Shown: positions 37,019 through 48,039, counted from the stretch's first letter. The stretch is 64,000 bases of DNA from Chromatiaceae bacterium (GCA_024235175.1 JACKMX010000007.1:1-64000), one strand, 5' to 3'. The notes: generated by a model not told the origin, from the sequence alone. Numbers and translations are program-made.

Positions 37019-38429
37019 GATCCAATCCTTTTTCACGGGCCAGCTTATGCAGTGATTTAGCCGCAAGCCGGGGAGCGCTGCGTACTCTGGTCCAGGCCCC
37101 GAGCCGCTTAGGCAGCATCCAGCGCAGGCCGGCCGCCAGGCCAATCCCAAGACGATAGATCGCAGGGTTTGCATGCATCCAGCTCCACCCTTTCCAGATG
37201 CGCGCCTCCCAGGGATCGCGCTGGCTGCCCTGACCTCTGGTCACCCCGGTGTGGTCCTGCCGCACCCGTTCGAAACGCAGGCGGTTCAACAGCGCCGGAA
37301 TCGGAATACGCACCGGACAGACCTCACCACAGGCGCCGCAAAGCGTGGAGGCTGTCGGCAGGTCGCCATACCGGTCCAGCCCCGCCTTCTGCGGTTCCAG
37401 AATGGAGCCGATAGGACCGGGAATGGTGGTGCCGTAAGCGTGGCCGCCGATGCGGGTGTAGACCGGGCAATGGTTCATGCAGGCACCGCAGCGGATACAG
37501 CGCAGTGTGGCGATCAACTCCTGATCCTCATAGATGCGCGAACGGCCGTTGTCGAGCAGTACCAGATGCACCTCGTCGGGGCCGTCTTTTTCACCCGGCT
37601 TGCGCGGGGAGGTGATCATATTGAAATAGGTGGTGATGTGCTGCCCGGTGGCGGAGCGGGGCAGGATGCTGAGCAGTGGGGGAATGTCGGAGAGCTTTTC
37701 CACCACTTTCTCGATTCCGGTGACGGCAATATGCACCGGCGGGATCGTGGTGCACATTCGTCCGTTGCCTTCATTCTCGACCAGGCAGATGGTGCCGGTT
37801 TCGGCCACCGCGAAATTGACCCCGGAGAGACCTACAGGGGCCTCATAAAATTTACGCCGCAGGATGTGCCGTGCATTGCGCGTCAATCTGTCCACATCAT
37901 CGCTGTAGGGGATATCCGGAAACTTCTCTTTAAACAGCTGGGCCACCTGCTGCCTGCTCTTGTGAATGGCGGGAGCGACGATGTGTGAGGGCGGCTCTCC
38001 GGCGAGCTGCAGAATATATTCGCCGAGATCAGATTCCAGGCATTCGATGCCTTGCTGCTCCAGGTAGTGGTTCAGCTCCATCTCCTCGGAAACCATCGAT
38101 TTGCCTTTGATCAGCAGCTTGGCATTGTGCCGGTTCATGATGTCAAGCACTATGCGGTTAGCCTCCCCGACGGTTTCCGCCCAATGCACCTGGATGCCGT
38201 TTTTGGTGCAGCATGCTTCCAGCTGCTCCAACAGCTCGGGCAGTTTCGAAAGCGCATTGACACGGATCTCGGCGCAGCGCAGCCGCAGTCGGTTCAGTTC
38301 GTCGAGGTCCGGAAAGGAGCGTTTGCGTTTGTCTATCAGACCATCCATCGCATATCTGAAGTTGCTGCGGATCTGCGGATTGTGCAGCGCCCTGTCCGCG
38401 CGGGCGTGAAACTCAACTCTCTGCTGCAT
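37011..38429 (-). CDS. lutB: Lactate utilization iron-sulfur protein B
   Basis: 472 residues: an N-terminal LUD domain (KSMVSEEMELNHYLE, then NFAVAETGTICLVENEGNGR) and a C-terminal ferredoxin-type region with two cluster motifs, CIRCGACMNHCP near residue 308 and CGACGEVCP near 358. It is the large subunit of L-lactate dehydrogenase LutABC. Overlaps both neighbours (17 bases with lutA, eight with lutC), so the genes are translationally coupled. Confidence 0.95.
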   Translation of the reverse strand: MQQRVEFHARADRALHNPQIRSNFRYAMDGLIDKRKRSFPDLDELNRLRLRCAEIRVNALSKLPELLEQLEACCTKNGIQVHWAETVGEANRIVLDIMNRHNAKLLIKGKSMVSEEMELNHYLEQQGIECLESDLGEYILQLAGEPPSHIVAPAIHKSRQQVAQLFKEKFPDIPYSDDVDRLTRNARHILRRKFYEAPVGLSGVNFAVAETGTICLVENEGNGRMCTTIPPVHIAVTGIEKVVEKLSDIPPLLSILPRSATGQHITTYFNMITSPRKPGEKDGPDEVHLVLLDNGRSRIYEDQELIATLRCIRCGACMNHCPVYTRIGGHAYGTTIPGPIGSILEPQKAGLDRYGDLPTASTLCGACGEVCPVRIPIPALLNRLRFERVRQDHTGVTRGQGSQRDPWEARIWKGWSWMHANPAIYRLGIGLAAGLRWMLPKRLGAWTRVRSAPRLAAKSLHKLAREKGLDHE

Positions 38430-39180
38430 TGGTGCGCTCCCAGAGAAAACTGGCGATGTGGCTTCCCTGCAGGGTTTCCTTGCGATAGCCCAAGTGACCG
38501 GTGATGTTCATCAGGCAGCCACAGTCACCGCTAACCAGTGTATCGGCTCCGGTGGCAACCAGTTCCGTCGCCTTCTCTTCCACCATCGCAGCCGAAATTT
38601 CAGGGTGTTTGACGGCGAAGGTGCCACCGAAACCGCAGCACTCCTCCCTGCGCCGGGGCTCCACCAGCTCGACATTCTTCAGCTGTCTGAGCAGAGCCTG
38701 GTGATCTCCGGCGACGCCCATTTCACGGCGTGCGGAGCAGGAGACGTGCAGCGCAACTTTTACCGGTTTTCCCACATCGCTGAGGCTGATCTTCAGTACC
38801 TGCACGAGAAACTCGGTCAGCTCGAAAATCCGATCGGAAAACGCCAGCGAAGCCTTATGCTGCGGGGTACCTTGAAACAGTTCGGGGTAGTGGTGCCGCA
38901 GCATCCCTGCACAGGAGCCCGAGGGGACCACGATTGGGTAGTCCCGCGGAAAACAGGCCATCTGCGCACTGGCAACCGCTCTTGCCTCATCTCGATAACC
39001 CGAATTCCAGGCAGGTTGTCCGCAGCAGGTCTGGTTCTGTGGAAAGATCACCTCAACACCCTCCCGGCGGATCAGCTGTATGCCCGCCAGACCGGCTTCC
39101 GGGTAGAGCAGATCGATCAGGCAGGTGCCAAAGAAATAGACCCGTGCGGGTTGTTCGGGAAAGCCTGTCCGCAAACTCAT
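38413..39180 (-). CDS. lutA: Lactate utilization protein A (CCG-domain Fe-S oxidoreductase)
   Basis: 255 residues with the two CCG domains of the LutA/GlpC/HdrB group: FFGTCLIDLL and NQTCCGQPAWNSGY in the first half, HVSCSARREMG and REECCGFGGTFAVKHP in the second. The cysteine-rich motifs hold iron-sulfur clusters. Functions with LutB and LutC to oxidise L-lactate to pyruvate. Begins 28 bases after the regulator gene. Confidence 0.95.
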   Translation of the reverse strand: MSLRTGFPEQPARVYFFGTCLIDLLYPEAGLAGIQLIRREGVEVIFPQNQTCCGQPAWNSGYRDEARAVASAQMACFPRDYPIVVPSGSCAGMLRHHYPELFQGTPQHKASLAFSDRIFELTEFLVQVLKISLSDVGKPVKVALHVSCSARREMGVAGDHQALLRQLKNVELVEPRRREECCGFGGTFAVKHPEISAAMVEEKATELVATGADTLVSGDCGCLMNITGHLGYRKETLQGSHIASFLWERTNAAES

Positions 39181-39208
39181 GCGCGTTCCACCGTCGATGA
39201 TTTTTGAA

Positions 39209-39949
39209 TCATTTGATTCCTCTCAGTTGTCCGCGGTTGTTTTCCGCCTCGCGATCTATCTGATGCAGCGACTCCTCGACGAAAACCAGGTGCGCCTGAG
39301 CAGCCCGCCTGGCTTTTTCCGGATCGCCCTCCAGCACTGCCTCCATCAGCCGCCGGTGCTGGTTGCTGAGCGGTTGAAACACCCTGGGCAGCGTATAGAG
39401 TTTTTCCAGATTATGGCTGATGCTGCTCATCAGCAATGTGAACAGTCCGCGCATTACATGGAGCAGTACCAGATTGTGGGACGCCTCCACGATGGAGAGG
39501 TGAAACTCAGCGTCGGCGCGGGACTCATCCATCGGGTCGCCGATGCCATGTTTGCCGATCATGGTTTCAAACTTTCGTTTGATATTCTCCTTGTCGACAT
39601 CGGTGCTGCGCAATGCGGCATAGTAGGCGGCGCTGCCTTCCAGTGCGTGCCGTATCTCCAACACGTCAAAGCGTGATTCCGGCAGCTCCTTCAGCAGCGC
39701 CAGCAATGGATCGACAAATGAGGCTTCGATGCCTTCCCGAACATAGGTGCCGCCGCCGCGGCGGGTATCGAGCAGACCCTTGCTGTTCAGCTTCTGAATG
39801 GCTTCGCGCAGGGAGGGTCGGGATACCTCCAGGCGGCTTGCCAGTGCCCGCTCAGCAGGCAGGCGCTCCCCTGGTTTAAGCTCCCCCTGGGCGATCATGG
39901 CCGTAAGCGCCTCGGCAATCTGGTCTGATATTCTTTTCTGTTTCATCAT
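39209..39949 (-). CDS. lldR: GntR/FadR-family lactate regulator (LldR/PdhR-like)
   Basis: 246 residues. The winged helix shows GELKPGERLPAERALASRLEVSRPSLREAI broken by short loops and ends in TRRGGGTYV. The FCD effector domain (about 95-230) has metal-binding His/Asp candidates in AEFHLSIVEASHN and SNQHRRLMEAV. It is the first gene of the lut operon and diverges from the D-lactate dehydrogenase. Two FadR-type operator palindromes lie in the divergent gap. Lactate or pyruvate as the effector is inferred from the neighbours. Confidence 0.9.
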   Translation of the reverse strand: MMKQKRISDQIAEALTAMIAQGELKPGERLPAERALASRLEVSRPSLREAIQKLNSKGLLDTRRGGGTYVREGIEASFVDPLLALLKELPESRFDVLEIRHALEGSAAYYAALRSTDVDKENIKRKFETMIGKHGIGDPMDESRADAEFHLSIVEASHNLVLLHVMRGLFTLLMSSISHNLEKLYTLPRVFQPLSNQHRRLMEAVLEGDPEKARRAAQAHLVFVEESLHQIDREAENNRGQLRGIK

Positions 39950-39957
39950 ATTCTGAT

Positions 39958-39974
39958 AATTGGTAATACCAATT
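39958..39974. promoter_or_regulatory. Candidate LldR/PdhR-type operator 1
   Basis: A perfect 17-base dyad, AATTGGT-AAT-ACCAATT, eight bases upstream of the regulator ATG. It fits the PdhR/LldR-type consensus AATTGGTnnnACCAATT and should control the regulator-lutABC transcript. Confidence 0.75.
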
Positions 39975-40154
39975 TAAGATGAGTCTAGCCTGGAATCTCG
40001 GAAAATGGAAGGCTTTTGTTAATCAGCTTTAAATAAAATATTAAATATACGATTATTTACGTTACATTTTTTGCAGTTAATGCCGGAGCGGAGAGAGCTG
40101 CTCCATTTATGGTTTCCCCATACTTGACAGGATAATTTTCATCGTTTAATAATA

Positions 40155-40171
40155 AACTGGCCTGACCAATT
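40155..40171. promoter_or_regulatory. Candidate LldR/PdhR-type operator 2
   Basis: AACTGGC-CTG-ACCAATT matches 12 of 14 arm positions of operator 1 and lies 170 bases before the D-lactate dehydrogenase. Two sites about 200 bases apart would allow looping over the AT-rich stretch 40010-40075, where both promoters probably lie. Confidence 0.55.
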
Positions 40172-40341
40172 TAACCGATCGATTTGTAAGTTTGATTCAT
40201 CTCATTTTTGGTTAATCTGGCCATTTCAGCTGAACATTGCCGCGTTCGTTAGGATTGTTCAAGCCGAACCTCAATAGCTATTTGTGTCCAATATCTGCGC
40301 CTGATCCGGTCCGGATATCTTGCTTGAAGGTTACCTGAGTT

Positions 40342-43170
40342 ATGCGGGAGTCCTGTCAAAACCTGAAACGCGACCTGGCGCTGTTCATCCCGCAGGGCAG
40401 GTTGATAGATGATCCGTTGCGAACACTGGCATACGGTTCCGACGCCAGCTTCTATCGCCTGATTCCACAGTTGGTGGTCAAGGTGAATGACGAGCAGGAG
40501 ATGCAACGCATTATCCCGCTGGCGCGAAAACACCGGGTGCCGGTCACATTCAGGGCTGCGGGCACCAGCCTGTCGGGTCAGTCGATCACCGACTCTGTGT
40601 TGCTGATGTTGTCGGGCGACGGCTGGTGCGATTACAGGATCGAGGAGGATGCCGACATAATCAGACTGCAGCCTGGGGTCATCGGCGCCCAGGCCAATGA
40701 ATATCTGGCACCACTCGGCCGCAAGATTGGCCCGGATCCGGCTTCCATCAATGCGGCAAAGATAGGAGGCATAGCAGCCAACAACGCCAGCGGCATGTGT
40801 TGCGGCACAGCGCAGAACAGTTACAACACCCTGGCTGGCATGCGCCTCATTCTCGCTGATGGAACCCTGCTGGATACCCGCCTTGAACAGAGTGTGGAGG
40901 CGTTCAAAGTCAGCCATGGGGAGTTGCTGCAGCGCCTGGACGAGCTTGGAGAACGTACCCGCGGCAACAGTGAACTGGCCGGACGTATCCGGCACAAGTA
41001 CCGCTTGAAGAACACCACCGGCTATAGTCTGAATGCACTGGTTGACTACGAAGATCCGCTGGATATCCTGCAGCACCTGATGATCGGGTCCGAGGGCACG
41101 CTGGGCTTTATTTCCGAAATAAGCTATCGCACCCTGCCCGATCACCCCTTCAAGGCGACTTCGCTCATAATGTTTCCGGATATCGAAACTGCCTGCCGGG
41201 CCGTGGCGGCGTTGAAGGCGGCGCCTGTAACCGCGGTGGAGCTGATGGACAGGGCAGCGCTCCATTCGGTCGAGGGGAAGCCGGGCATGCCCGGTTTTCT
41301 GAACCAGCTTGGTGAAGAGGTGGCGGCGCTGCTGGTTGATGCCAGGGCAGGGGACCAGCCGGCTCTGCAGCTGCAGGTTACACAAATTCTGCAGGCACTC
41401 GACGGTATCGAACTTGAGCGCCCGGCCGGGTTCACTTTCGACGCTGACGAGTATCACTCTCTGTGGAATATCCGCAAGGGCCTGTTCCCGGCGGTCGGAG
41501 CGGTCAGAGCCACCGGCACCACCGTGATCATCGAGGATGTCGCCTTCCCGGTGCCCGAGCTGGCAGCGGCGGTACGCGAACTGCAATCGCTGTTCCGAAA
41601 ATACAGCTACCATGAGGCGCTGATTTTCGGCCATGCGCTGGAGGGGAATCTGCACTTTGTCTTCACCCAGGACTTCAGCAGCCATAAGGAGATCATGCGC
41701 TACGAAGGGTTGATGGACGATGTCTGCAGAATGGTGGTCGGTCAGTTCTCCGGATCATTGAAGGCAGAGCACGGTACGGGCCGCAATATGGCACCGTTCG
41801 TGGAGATGGAGTGGGGCAGTGACGCCTACGCCCTGATGTGGGAGCTGAAGCGCCTGCTCGACCCGGAGAACCTGCTTAATCCCGGTGTCATCCTCAATCA
41901 GGATTCAACTGTTCATCTGAAAAATCTGAAGCCGCTGCCGGCTGCGGATGAACTGGTGGACAAGTGCATCGAGTGTGGTTTCTGTGAGGCGGTCTGCCCA
42001 TCACGGGAGCTGACGCTTACTCCCAGACAGCGGATTATCTCCTGGCGTGAGATCAGTCGCCTGCAGGCGGAAGGTTCTGATACAGGCCGGTCCAGGATAC
42101 TGCGCGAGAGTTTCAGTTATCAGGGGCTGGATACCTGTGCGGTGGACGGACTCTGTGCGACTCGCTGCCCGGTCGGCATAGATACCGGAAAGCTGGTCAG
42201 GAAGATTCGGCAGCAGCAGCATGGCGAGCGTGCGCAACAGATCGCATCCTGGGTTAATCACAACTATTCCAGCATGGAGAAGCTGACACGCAGCGCTCTG
42301 AGGCTGGCCGGCGTTGCCCAGGATCTGTTGGGAGATCGCAACCTGAGCAGGATCAGCAAAACGCTGAGAGAGATCAGCGGAAAGCGCCTTCCGCTGTGGA
42401 GTGCCGCCATGCCGCGTGCGGCAGCGGGGATCAGAATCACACGGTCAGCCCAGCGAAAGTGTAATGGAAAGGTCGTCTATTTCCCCAGCTGCGTCAGCCG
42501 CACCATGGGGCCCGACAAAAGGGCACCGCATCAGGATCCGCTGCATCAGCGCATGCAGTCTCTGCTTGCCAAGGCGGGATATGAAGTGATCTTGCCTGAG
42601 CCCCTGGCCGGCCTCTGCTGTGGCATGCCGTTGGCAAGCAAGGGCCTGCCGGAACAGGCGGACGAAAGCCTCAGGCTGCTGGAGGAGCGGTTGTGGGCTG
42701 CCAGCGAGCAGGGGGCTTATCCGGTGCTTTGCGACACCAGCCCTTGCACTTATCGGATGATCGAGGGCTTACACAAGCCGTTGAAATTCCATGAGCCGGC
42801 GGGTTTTATAAACGAGTTCCTGTTGCCCCATCTGAAGCCGGTCCGGCGGCTCGATTCCGTAGCGCTGCACGTCACCTGCAGCAGCCGCAAGATGGGTCTG
42901 GATCAGACTATAATGAACTTGGCAAAGCTGTGCGCGAAAGAGGTGTTCATTCCGGAGGAGAAGGGGTGCTGTGGGTTTGCAGGCGACAAAGGATTTACCC
43001 GGCCGGAGCTGAACGCGTCGGCGTTGAGAAAGCTCAGATCCCAGATTCCCGCAGGCTGTTTCCGCGGAATCTCCAACAGCCGCACATGCGAGATCGGCTT
43101 GACCGAACATAGCGGAATCCCCTACCAGTCCATCGTCTACCTGGTGGATGAGTGTTGCGACTCCGCATGA
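40342..43170 (+). CDS. dld: FAD-linked D-lactate dehydrogenase with Fe-S domains (Dld-II/YdiJ-like)
   Basis: 942 residues. The FAD-binding PCMH domain (about 35-270) has PVTFRAAGTSLSGQS and GGIAANNASGMCCG. The FAD C-terminal domain follows, with HALEGNLHF and KAEHGTGRNMAPF to about 500. The ferredoxin-like part has CIECGFCEAVCP near 540 and a second cysteine set, CAVDGLCATRCPVG, near 600. CCG domains end the protein (GLCCGMPLASKG, KGCCGFAGDKGF). This fusion passes electrons from D-2-hydroxyacid to quinone or cytochrome. Its place opposite lutABC indicates D-lactate; glycolate or 2-hydroxyglutarate remain possible. Confidence 0.92.
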   Translation: MRESCQNLKRDLALFIPQGRLIDDPLRTLAYGSDASFYRLIPQLVVKVNDEQEMQRIIPLARKHRVPVTFRAAGTSLSGQSITDSVLLMLSGDGWCDYRIEEDADIIRLQPGVIGAQANEYLAPLGRKIGPDPASINAAKIGGIAANNASGMCCGTAQNSYNTLAGMRLILADGTLLDTRLEQSVEAFKVSHGELLQRLDELGERTRGNSELAGRIRHKYRLKNTTGYSLNALVDYEDPLDILQHLMIGSEGTLGFISEISYRTLPDHPFKATSLIMFPDIETACRAVAALKAAPVTAVELMDRAALHSVEGKPGMPGFLNQLGEEVAALLVDARAGDQPALQLQVTQILQALDGIELERPAGFTFDADEYHSLWNIRKGLFPAVGAVRATGTTVIIEDVAFPVPELAAAVRELQSLFRKYSYHEALIFGHALEGNLHFVFTQDFSSHKEIMRYEGLMDDVCRMVVGQFSGSLKAEHGTGRNMAPFVEMEWGSDAYALMWELKRLLDPENLLNPGVILNQDSTVHLKNLKPLPAADELVDKCIECGFCEAVCPSRELTLTPRQRIISWREISRLQAEGSDTGRSRILRESFSYQGLDTCAVDGLCATRCPVGIDTGKLVRKIRQQQHGERAQQIASWVNHNYSSMEKLTRSALRLAGVAQDLLGDRNLSRISKTLREISGKRLPLWSAAMPRAAAGIRITRSAQRKCNGKVVYFPSCVSRTMGPDKRAPHQDPLHQRMQSLLAKAGYEVILPEPLAGLCCGMPLASKGLPEQADESLRLLEERLWAASEQGAYPVLCDTSPCTYRMIEGLHKPLKFHEPAGFINEFLLPHLKPVRRLDSVALHVTCSSRKMGLDQTIMNLAKLCAKEVFIPEEKGCCGFAGDKGFTRPELNASALRKLRSQIPAGCFRGISNSRTCEIGLTEHSGIPYQSIVYLVDECCDSA

Positions 43171-43341
43171 GGCGTAATTAATCGCCCTTGTTTTGGGGTA
43201 ACCCCGGAGCCAGAGCATGGATTGAAGGAATCTGAGAGAGATCAAAGATATAGACTGAGGGCATCAACCACCAGAAGGAAGCAGGTTTCGATCCGATCCG
43301 GATCACGGCTTCAATCCAATAACCACCAGAGGAGAATGTGT

Positions 43342-44421
43342 ATGAACCTGAAACATAAGATAAGAAAATTGGCCGGAATAGCGGTAACCGCTGCCATTAC
43401 AGGCGCAGTACTGAGTCCCAACCTTGTGCTTGCCGTAGATAAGGTACGCTGGCGCATGCCGATTGCCTTTCCCTCCAATCTGCCGGCGCTGGGTACGCCT
43501 GCCCAGTACGCCGCGGAGCAGCTTGGGCTGGCCAGTGGCGGCAACATGCAGCTGCGTGTCTACGAACCCGGCAAACTGGTTCCTGCGTTTGATATTCTTG
43601 CAGCGGTAAGCGACGGCAAAACCGAGGCGGGGTATACCTGGATTGGGTATGATCAGGGCAAGGTCGCTGCTGTGCCGCTGTTCGCCGCTGTGCCCTTTGG
43701 GCTCAAGCCCTGGGCTTTCATGGCCTGGTACTACGAAGGCGGCGGCCACGATATGCTGCAGGAGGTCTATGCCAACAAAGGCTTCAAGGTGCATGCCGAA
43801 CTTTGCGGCATTATCGGTCCGGAGACCGCAGGCTGGTACAAGGCTCCTCTGGAGAGTCTGAAAGACTACGAGGGGTTGAAGATTCGCTTCGCCGGTCTGG
43901 GTGGCAAGGTGATTCAGAAGCTTGGCGCCTCGGTGACCATGATGCCGGGTGGAGAGCTGTTCCAGGCACTGGAGAAGGGCACCATCGACGCTACCGAATT
44001 TTCACTGCCGGTGATCGATCAGTCGCTTGGTTTTGACAAGGTGGTGAAATTCAATCTGTTCCCTGGTTGGCACCAGCCCTTTACCGCACAGTACATGCTG
44101 GTGAACAAGGGCGAATGGGATAAACTCGGCGGCGATGGCAAAGCGCTGGTGCGCAACGTCTGTATGGCATCTGTGGTCAAGGGTCTGGCGGAAAGCGAGT
44201 ATCAGCAGGGTGCCGTGATTGCCGGTTTCGCCGAGAAAGGAGTTACCGCACAGAAGCTGCCCCTGGAAATTCTCACCGAGCTGAAGCGGATTACGGATGA
44301 GGTACTGGCGGAGGAGTCCGCCAATGATGCCGACTTCAAGCGTGTCTATGAGAGCCAACAGGCATTCCAGAAGCAGTATCGCCTGTGGGAAGGCTTGGGT
44401 TATCTTCCCTCAGAGCTGTAA
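43342..44421 (+). CDS. dctP: TRAP transporter substrate-binding protein (DctP/TakP-like)
   Basis: 359 residues from the ATG at 43342, six bases after AGAGGAGA. A signal peptide (KLAGIAVTAAITGAVLSP, cleavage after VLA) sends it to the periplasm. The mature part resembles the TakP/lactate-binding subgroup (AEQLGLASGGNMQLRVYEP, GYTWIGYDQG, KIRFAGLGGKV, GGELFQALEKGTIDATE). It follows the D-lactate dehydrogenase, so lactate or another 2-hydroxy or 2-oxo acid is the probable ligand. Confidence 0.9.
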   Translation: MNLKHKIRKLAGIAVTAAITGAVLSPNLVLAVDKVRWRMPIAFPSNLPALGTPAQYAAEQLGLASGGNMQLRVYEPGKLVPAFDILAAVSDGKTEAGYTWIGYDQGKVAAVPLFAAVPFGLKPWAFMAWYYEGGGHDMLQEVYANKGFKVHAELCGIIGPETAGWYKAPLESLKDYEGLKIRFAGLGGKVIQKLGASVTMMPGGELFQALEKGTIDATEFSLPVIDQSLGFDKVVKFNLFPGWHQPFTAQYMLVNKGEWDKLGGDGKALVRNVCMASVVKGLAESEYQQGAVIAGFAEKGVTAQKLPLEILTELKRITDEVLAEESANDADFKRVYESQQAFQKQYRLWEGLGYLPSEL

Positions 44422-44430
44422 CGGCTGAAT

Positions 44431-44471
44431 CCTCACCCGGTTCCGGTCTGATTGACCGTTGCCGGGTGAGG
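44431..44471 (+). terminator. Hairpin between dctP and dctQ
   Basis: A perfect 10-bp stem (CCTCACCCGG / CCGGGTGAGG) with a partly paired inner segment (CGGT / ACCG), followed by CTTTCC, not a long T-run. It probably attenuates transcription into dctQM or protects the dctP message, giving more binding protein than permease, as in many TRAP operons. Confidence 0.7.
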
Positions 44472-44506
44472 CTTTCCTGATAACAGCACACTTTCCGGAG
44501 AATGCC

Positions 44507-45136
44507 ATGGAAGAGAAAGATTCCAAACGCAGCTTAAGCCATACACCTGATCCGGCCCACCATCTTCACCTGCCAACCACACAGACATCGCTGTTTCTCG
44601 ATCGTCTGCTGGATCGCATCGGCAGCTGGGCTTCCTGGCTTTGGCTGGCGGTGATGGCCGTCATCCTGCTCAGTGTGATCATGCGCTATATGTTCGGTCA
44701 GGGTTCTATCATGCTGGAGGAGATTACCTGGCATATTTACGGCGCCGCCTGGCTGATCGGCCTCTCCTACGCGCTGGTTCACGACGATCATGTGCGGGTC
44801 GATGTGCTGCATGAACTCTTCACTCCCAGGACCAAGGCGCGGGTTGAGTTTTTCGGGATTCTGTTGCTGCTGCTGCCGTTCCTTATCATCTTCCTGTGGG
44901 ATTCACTTCCTTATTTCTGGGAAGCCTTTGAACTTGGTGAGCGTTCACAGGCACCCGACGGGCTTCCCGCGCGCTGGGTGTTGAAATTTTTTCTTCCTTT
45001 GTCACTGTTTCTGCTGATTGTCGGTGCTGTTTCCAGACTGCTTAAATGCAGCGCGCAACTGTTCGGCCGTCCTGCGGCTTTACATGTGGATCCGTTTGTC
45101 AAAGACGTCGAATTCACCCCCCCGCCAAAACAATAA
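44507..45136 (+). CDS. dctQ: TRAP transporter small permease subunit
   Basis: 209 residues, four predicted membrane segments at about 42-62, 80-95, 120-140 and 165-185. DctQ motifs include VIMRYMFGQGSIMLEEITWH and DDHVRVDVL. Start chosen at 44507, with CCGGAG six bases upstream. It pairs with the large permease encoded 16 bases downstream. Confidence 0.92.
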   Translation: MEEKDSKRSLSHTPDPAHHLHLPTTQTSLFLDRLLDRIGSWASWLWLAVMAVILLSVIMRYMFGQGSIMLEEITWHIYGAAWLIGLSYALVHDDHVRVDVLHELFTPRTKARVEFFGILLLLLPFLIIFLWDSLPYFWEAFELGERSQAPDGLPARWVLKFFLPLSLFLLIVGAVSRLLKCSAQLFGRPAALHVDPFVKDVEFTPPPKQ

Positions 45137-45152
45137 CAACCGGAGAAGACCC

Positions 45153-46514
<1,362 letters not shown>

Positions 46515-46618
46515 CCAGTCGGGGTCTTCACTTCAGAACCTCGACACCTGCGCCATTGCTGCGGATACAAGGGATCGGGGGAATCCGGGATGTTTCCGTA
46601 AATCCTCCCCGGCGCTAT

Positions 46619-46648
46619 CAGCCTGTCACTCCCTTCAGGGACAGGCTG
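46619..46648 (+). terminator. Hairpin downstream of dctM
   Basis: Perfect 9-bp stem CAGCCTGTC / GACAGGCTG with a 12-base loop, about 105 bases after the dctM stop. No T-run follows, so it may be an RNA-stabilising or rho-dependent end. Accessory DNA begins after it. Confidence 0.5.
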
Positions 46649-46864
46649 CAACTCCCACAACTTTCTGTACAACCGGCCCGATTGCACTTTTCCATCAGAT
46701 AGGCTAAAAGAGCATCAATCCCAAAGCATAATAAGGTTATCGCAGGAAGCGCGTCATGGAAGAGAATCTAACCTACTCACCCATAAGGTCATATCCATCC
46801 TACGCGGCTTATGCATCCGTAGTAAAGAAATCCCCCGCATTCCATGCTGTTCGGCTGAAACCCC

Positions 46865-47107
46865 GTGGCGGCAATCAAGTATATGGTTCGGTGTTTCTCA
46901 AAAATGACAGCGGAATGGTTTACAGACAACGAACCCGATCTGAACGCCTTCGAAACGTACTACCGAAACGATGACAATGGCCGCCCCGCCTATGATCCCC
47001 GTGTGTTGCTGAAGATCACTCTGCTGGCCTATTCGAAAGGCATCACCAGCAGCCGGAAAATAGACGGCTGTGCCGTGAGAACATCATCTTCATGGCACTG
47101 TCGGCGG
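46865..47107 (+). pseudogene. Remnant of an IS1182/DUF772-type transposase N-terminus
   Basis: Frame one encodes DLNAFETYYRNDDNGRPAYD and PRVLLKITLLAYSKGITSSR, the N-terminal part of DUF772 transposases. Near 47070 a one-base shift moves the match to another frame, which reads CRENIIFMALSAD. Homology then stops; the DDE core is absent. It is therefore a dead fragment of under 100 codons. Confidence 0.8.
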
Positions 47108-47283
47108 ATCTGCAACTATCTGTCTGCAGTGAATATGAAATCAGGACAGATAGAAAAGAAACAATAAATGAGATAAATCGGAAACCACCCGACAGGAAAA
47201 CTGTTTTCCGGAAACGGGTTTTTCGACAGGCACTCCGGGCCTCAAACAGACTTTGTTACTTCCACTGGAAACGGAGAATCACG

Positions 47284-48039
47284 ATGACCAAATATTTTTC
47301 AACCGACTCAATAATCATGTTTGTAGCATTCATCACTATATCTGTGAGTTCACAAACGTGGGCTGCAACAGTGGTAACAACAGATCCAACTGTCGTGGCA
47401 ACGTTTCAGGCCGGTGCTTCAGTTCTGGGCTTCGACGCCATACCTCCCAATGGCGGAGGTGGATCATTTGGAAATACTGGCAAACCCATCCAGCCAGAGT
47501 CTCAACTCACTGATCAGTTTTCAAATGTGGGAGTCATATTCTCCAGCACCGGTGGAGCCGTCGGTGTTGTCGGTGTTGAGGGATTACCCAACGAATCTGA
47601 TGCCACTTCACCATTCAATCTGATTGGGGGATCGTCGCCGGGAACTACGTTACCGGTACTTAATTACTTTCAGCCCATTACCCTTCAGTTCGTTTTACCC
47701 AACACCACAACGCCTGCACTAACGACACATGTAGGTGCATGGAACGATCCAACAGGTTCACGCATCTTACTATCGGTGTTCGATGTAAATGGTTCTTTAT
47801 TGGAAAGCGTTCAAGCAGATGAAGGCTTTTTCGTTGGAATTGCCAATCCTGCAATTGCATCCGCTACTTTCAGCTTTATCTCCACTCAGAGTGTATCGGG
47901 GTTTGCATTGGATGATGTCACTATCGGTTCTGTTAGTGCAGTTCCAGTGCCAGCTGCAGTATGGCTATTTGGTTCAGCGTTGATAGGGCTCATCGGAATG
48001 AGAAAAATATCATCGAAAGTGTCTAGAATTACAGCATAA
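47284..48039 (+). CDS. Exported VPxPA-CTERM sorting-signal protein
   Basis: 251 residues. A signal peptide (IIMFVAFITISVSSQTWA) is followed by a beta-rich, low-charge body with a lectin/fibronectin-like look and ends in VPVPAAVWLFGSALIGLIGM then a basic RKISSKVSR tail. That is the tripartite PEP-CTERM variant recognised by exosortases. The protein is probably surface-exposed or linked to exopolysaccharide. No exosortase is in the window. Its stop codon lies within an attC-like sequence, and it follows a transposase remnant, suggesting acquisition. Confidence 0.8.
   Translation: MTKYFSTDSIIMFVAFITISVSSQTWAATVVTTDPTVVATFQAGASVLGFDAIPPNGGGGSFGNTGKPIQPESQLTDQFSNVGVIFSSTGGAVGVVGVEGLPNESDATSPFNLIGGSSPGTTLPVLNYFQPITLQFVLPNTTTPALTTHVGAWNDPTGSRILLSVFDVNGSLLESVQADEGFFVGIANPAIASATFSFISTQSVSGFALDDVTIGSVSAVPVPAAVWLFGSALIGLIGMRKISSKVSRITA

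Noticed and set aside
40249..41685. 478-codon open frame on the minus strand
   Set aside because: Antisense to the D-lactate dehydrogenase, with no family features.
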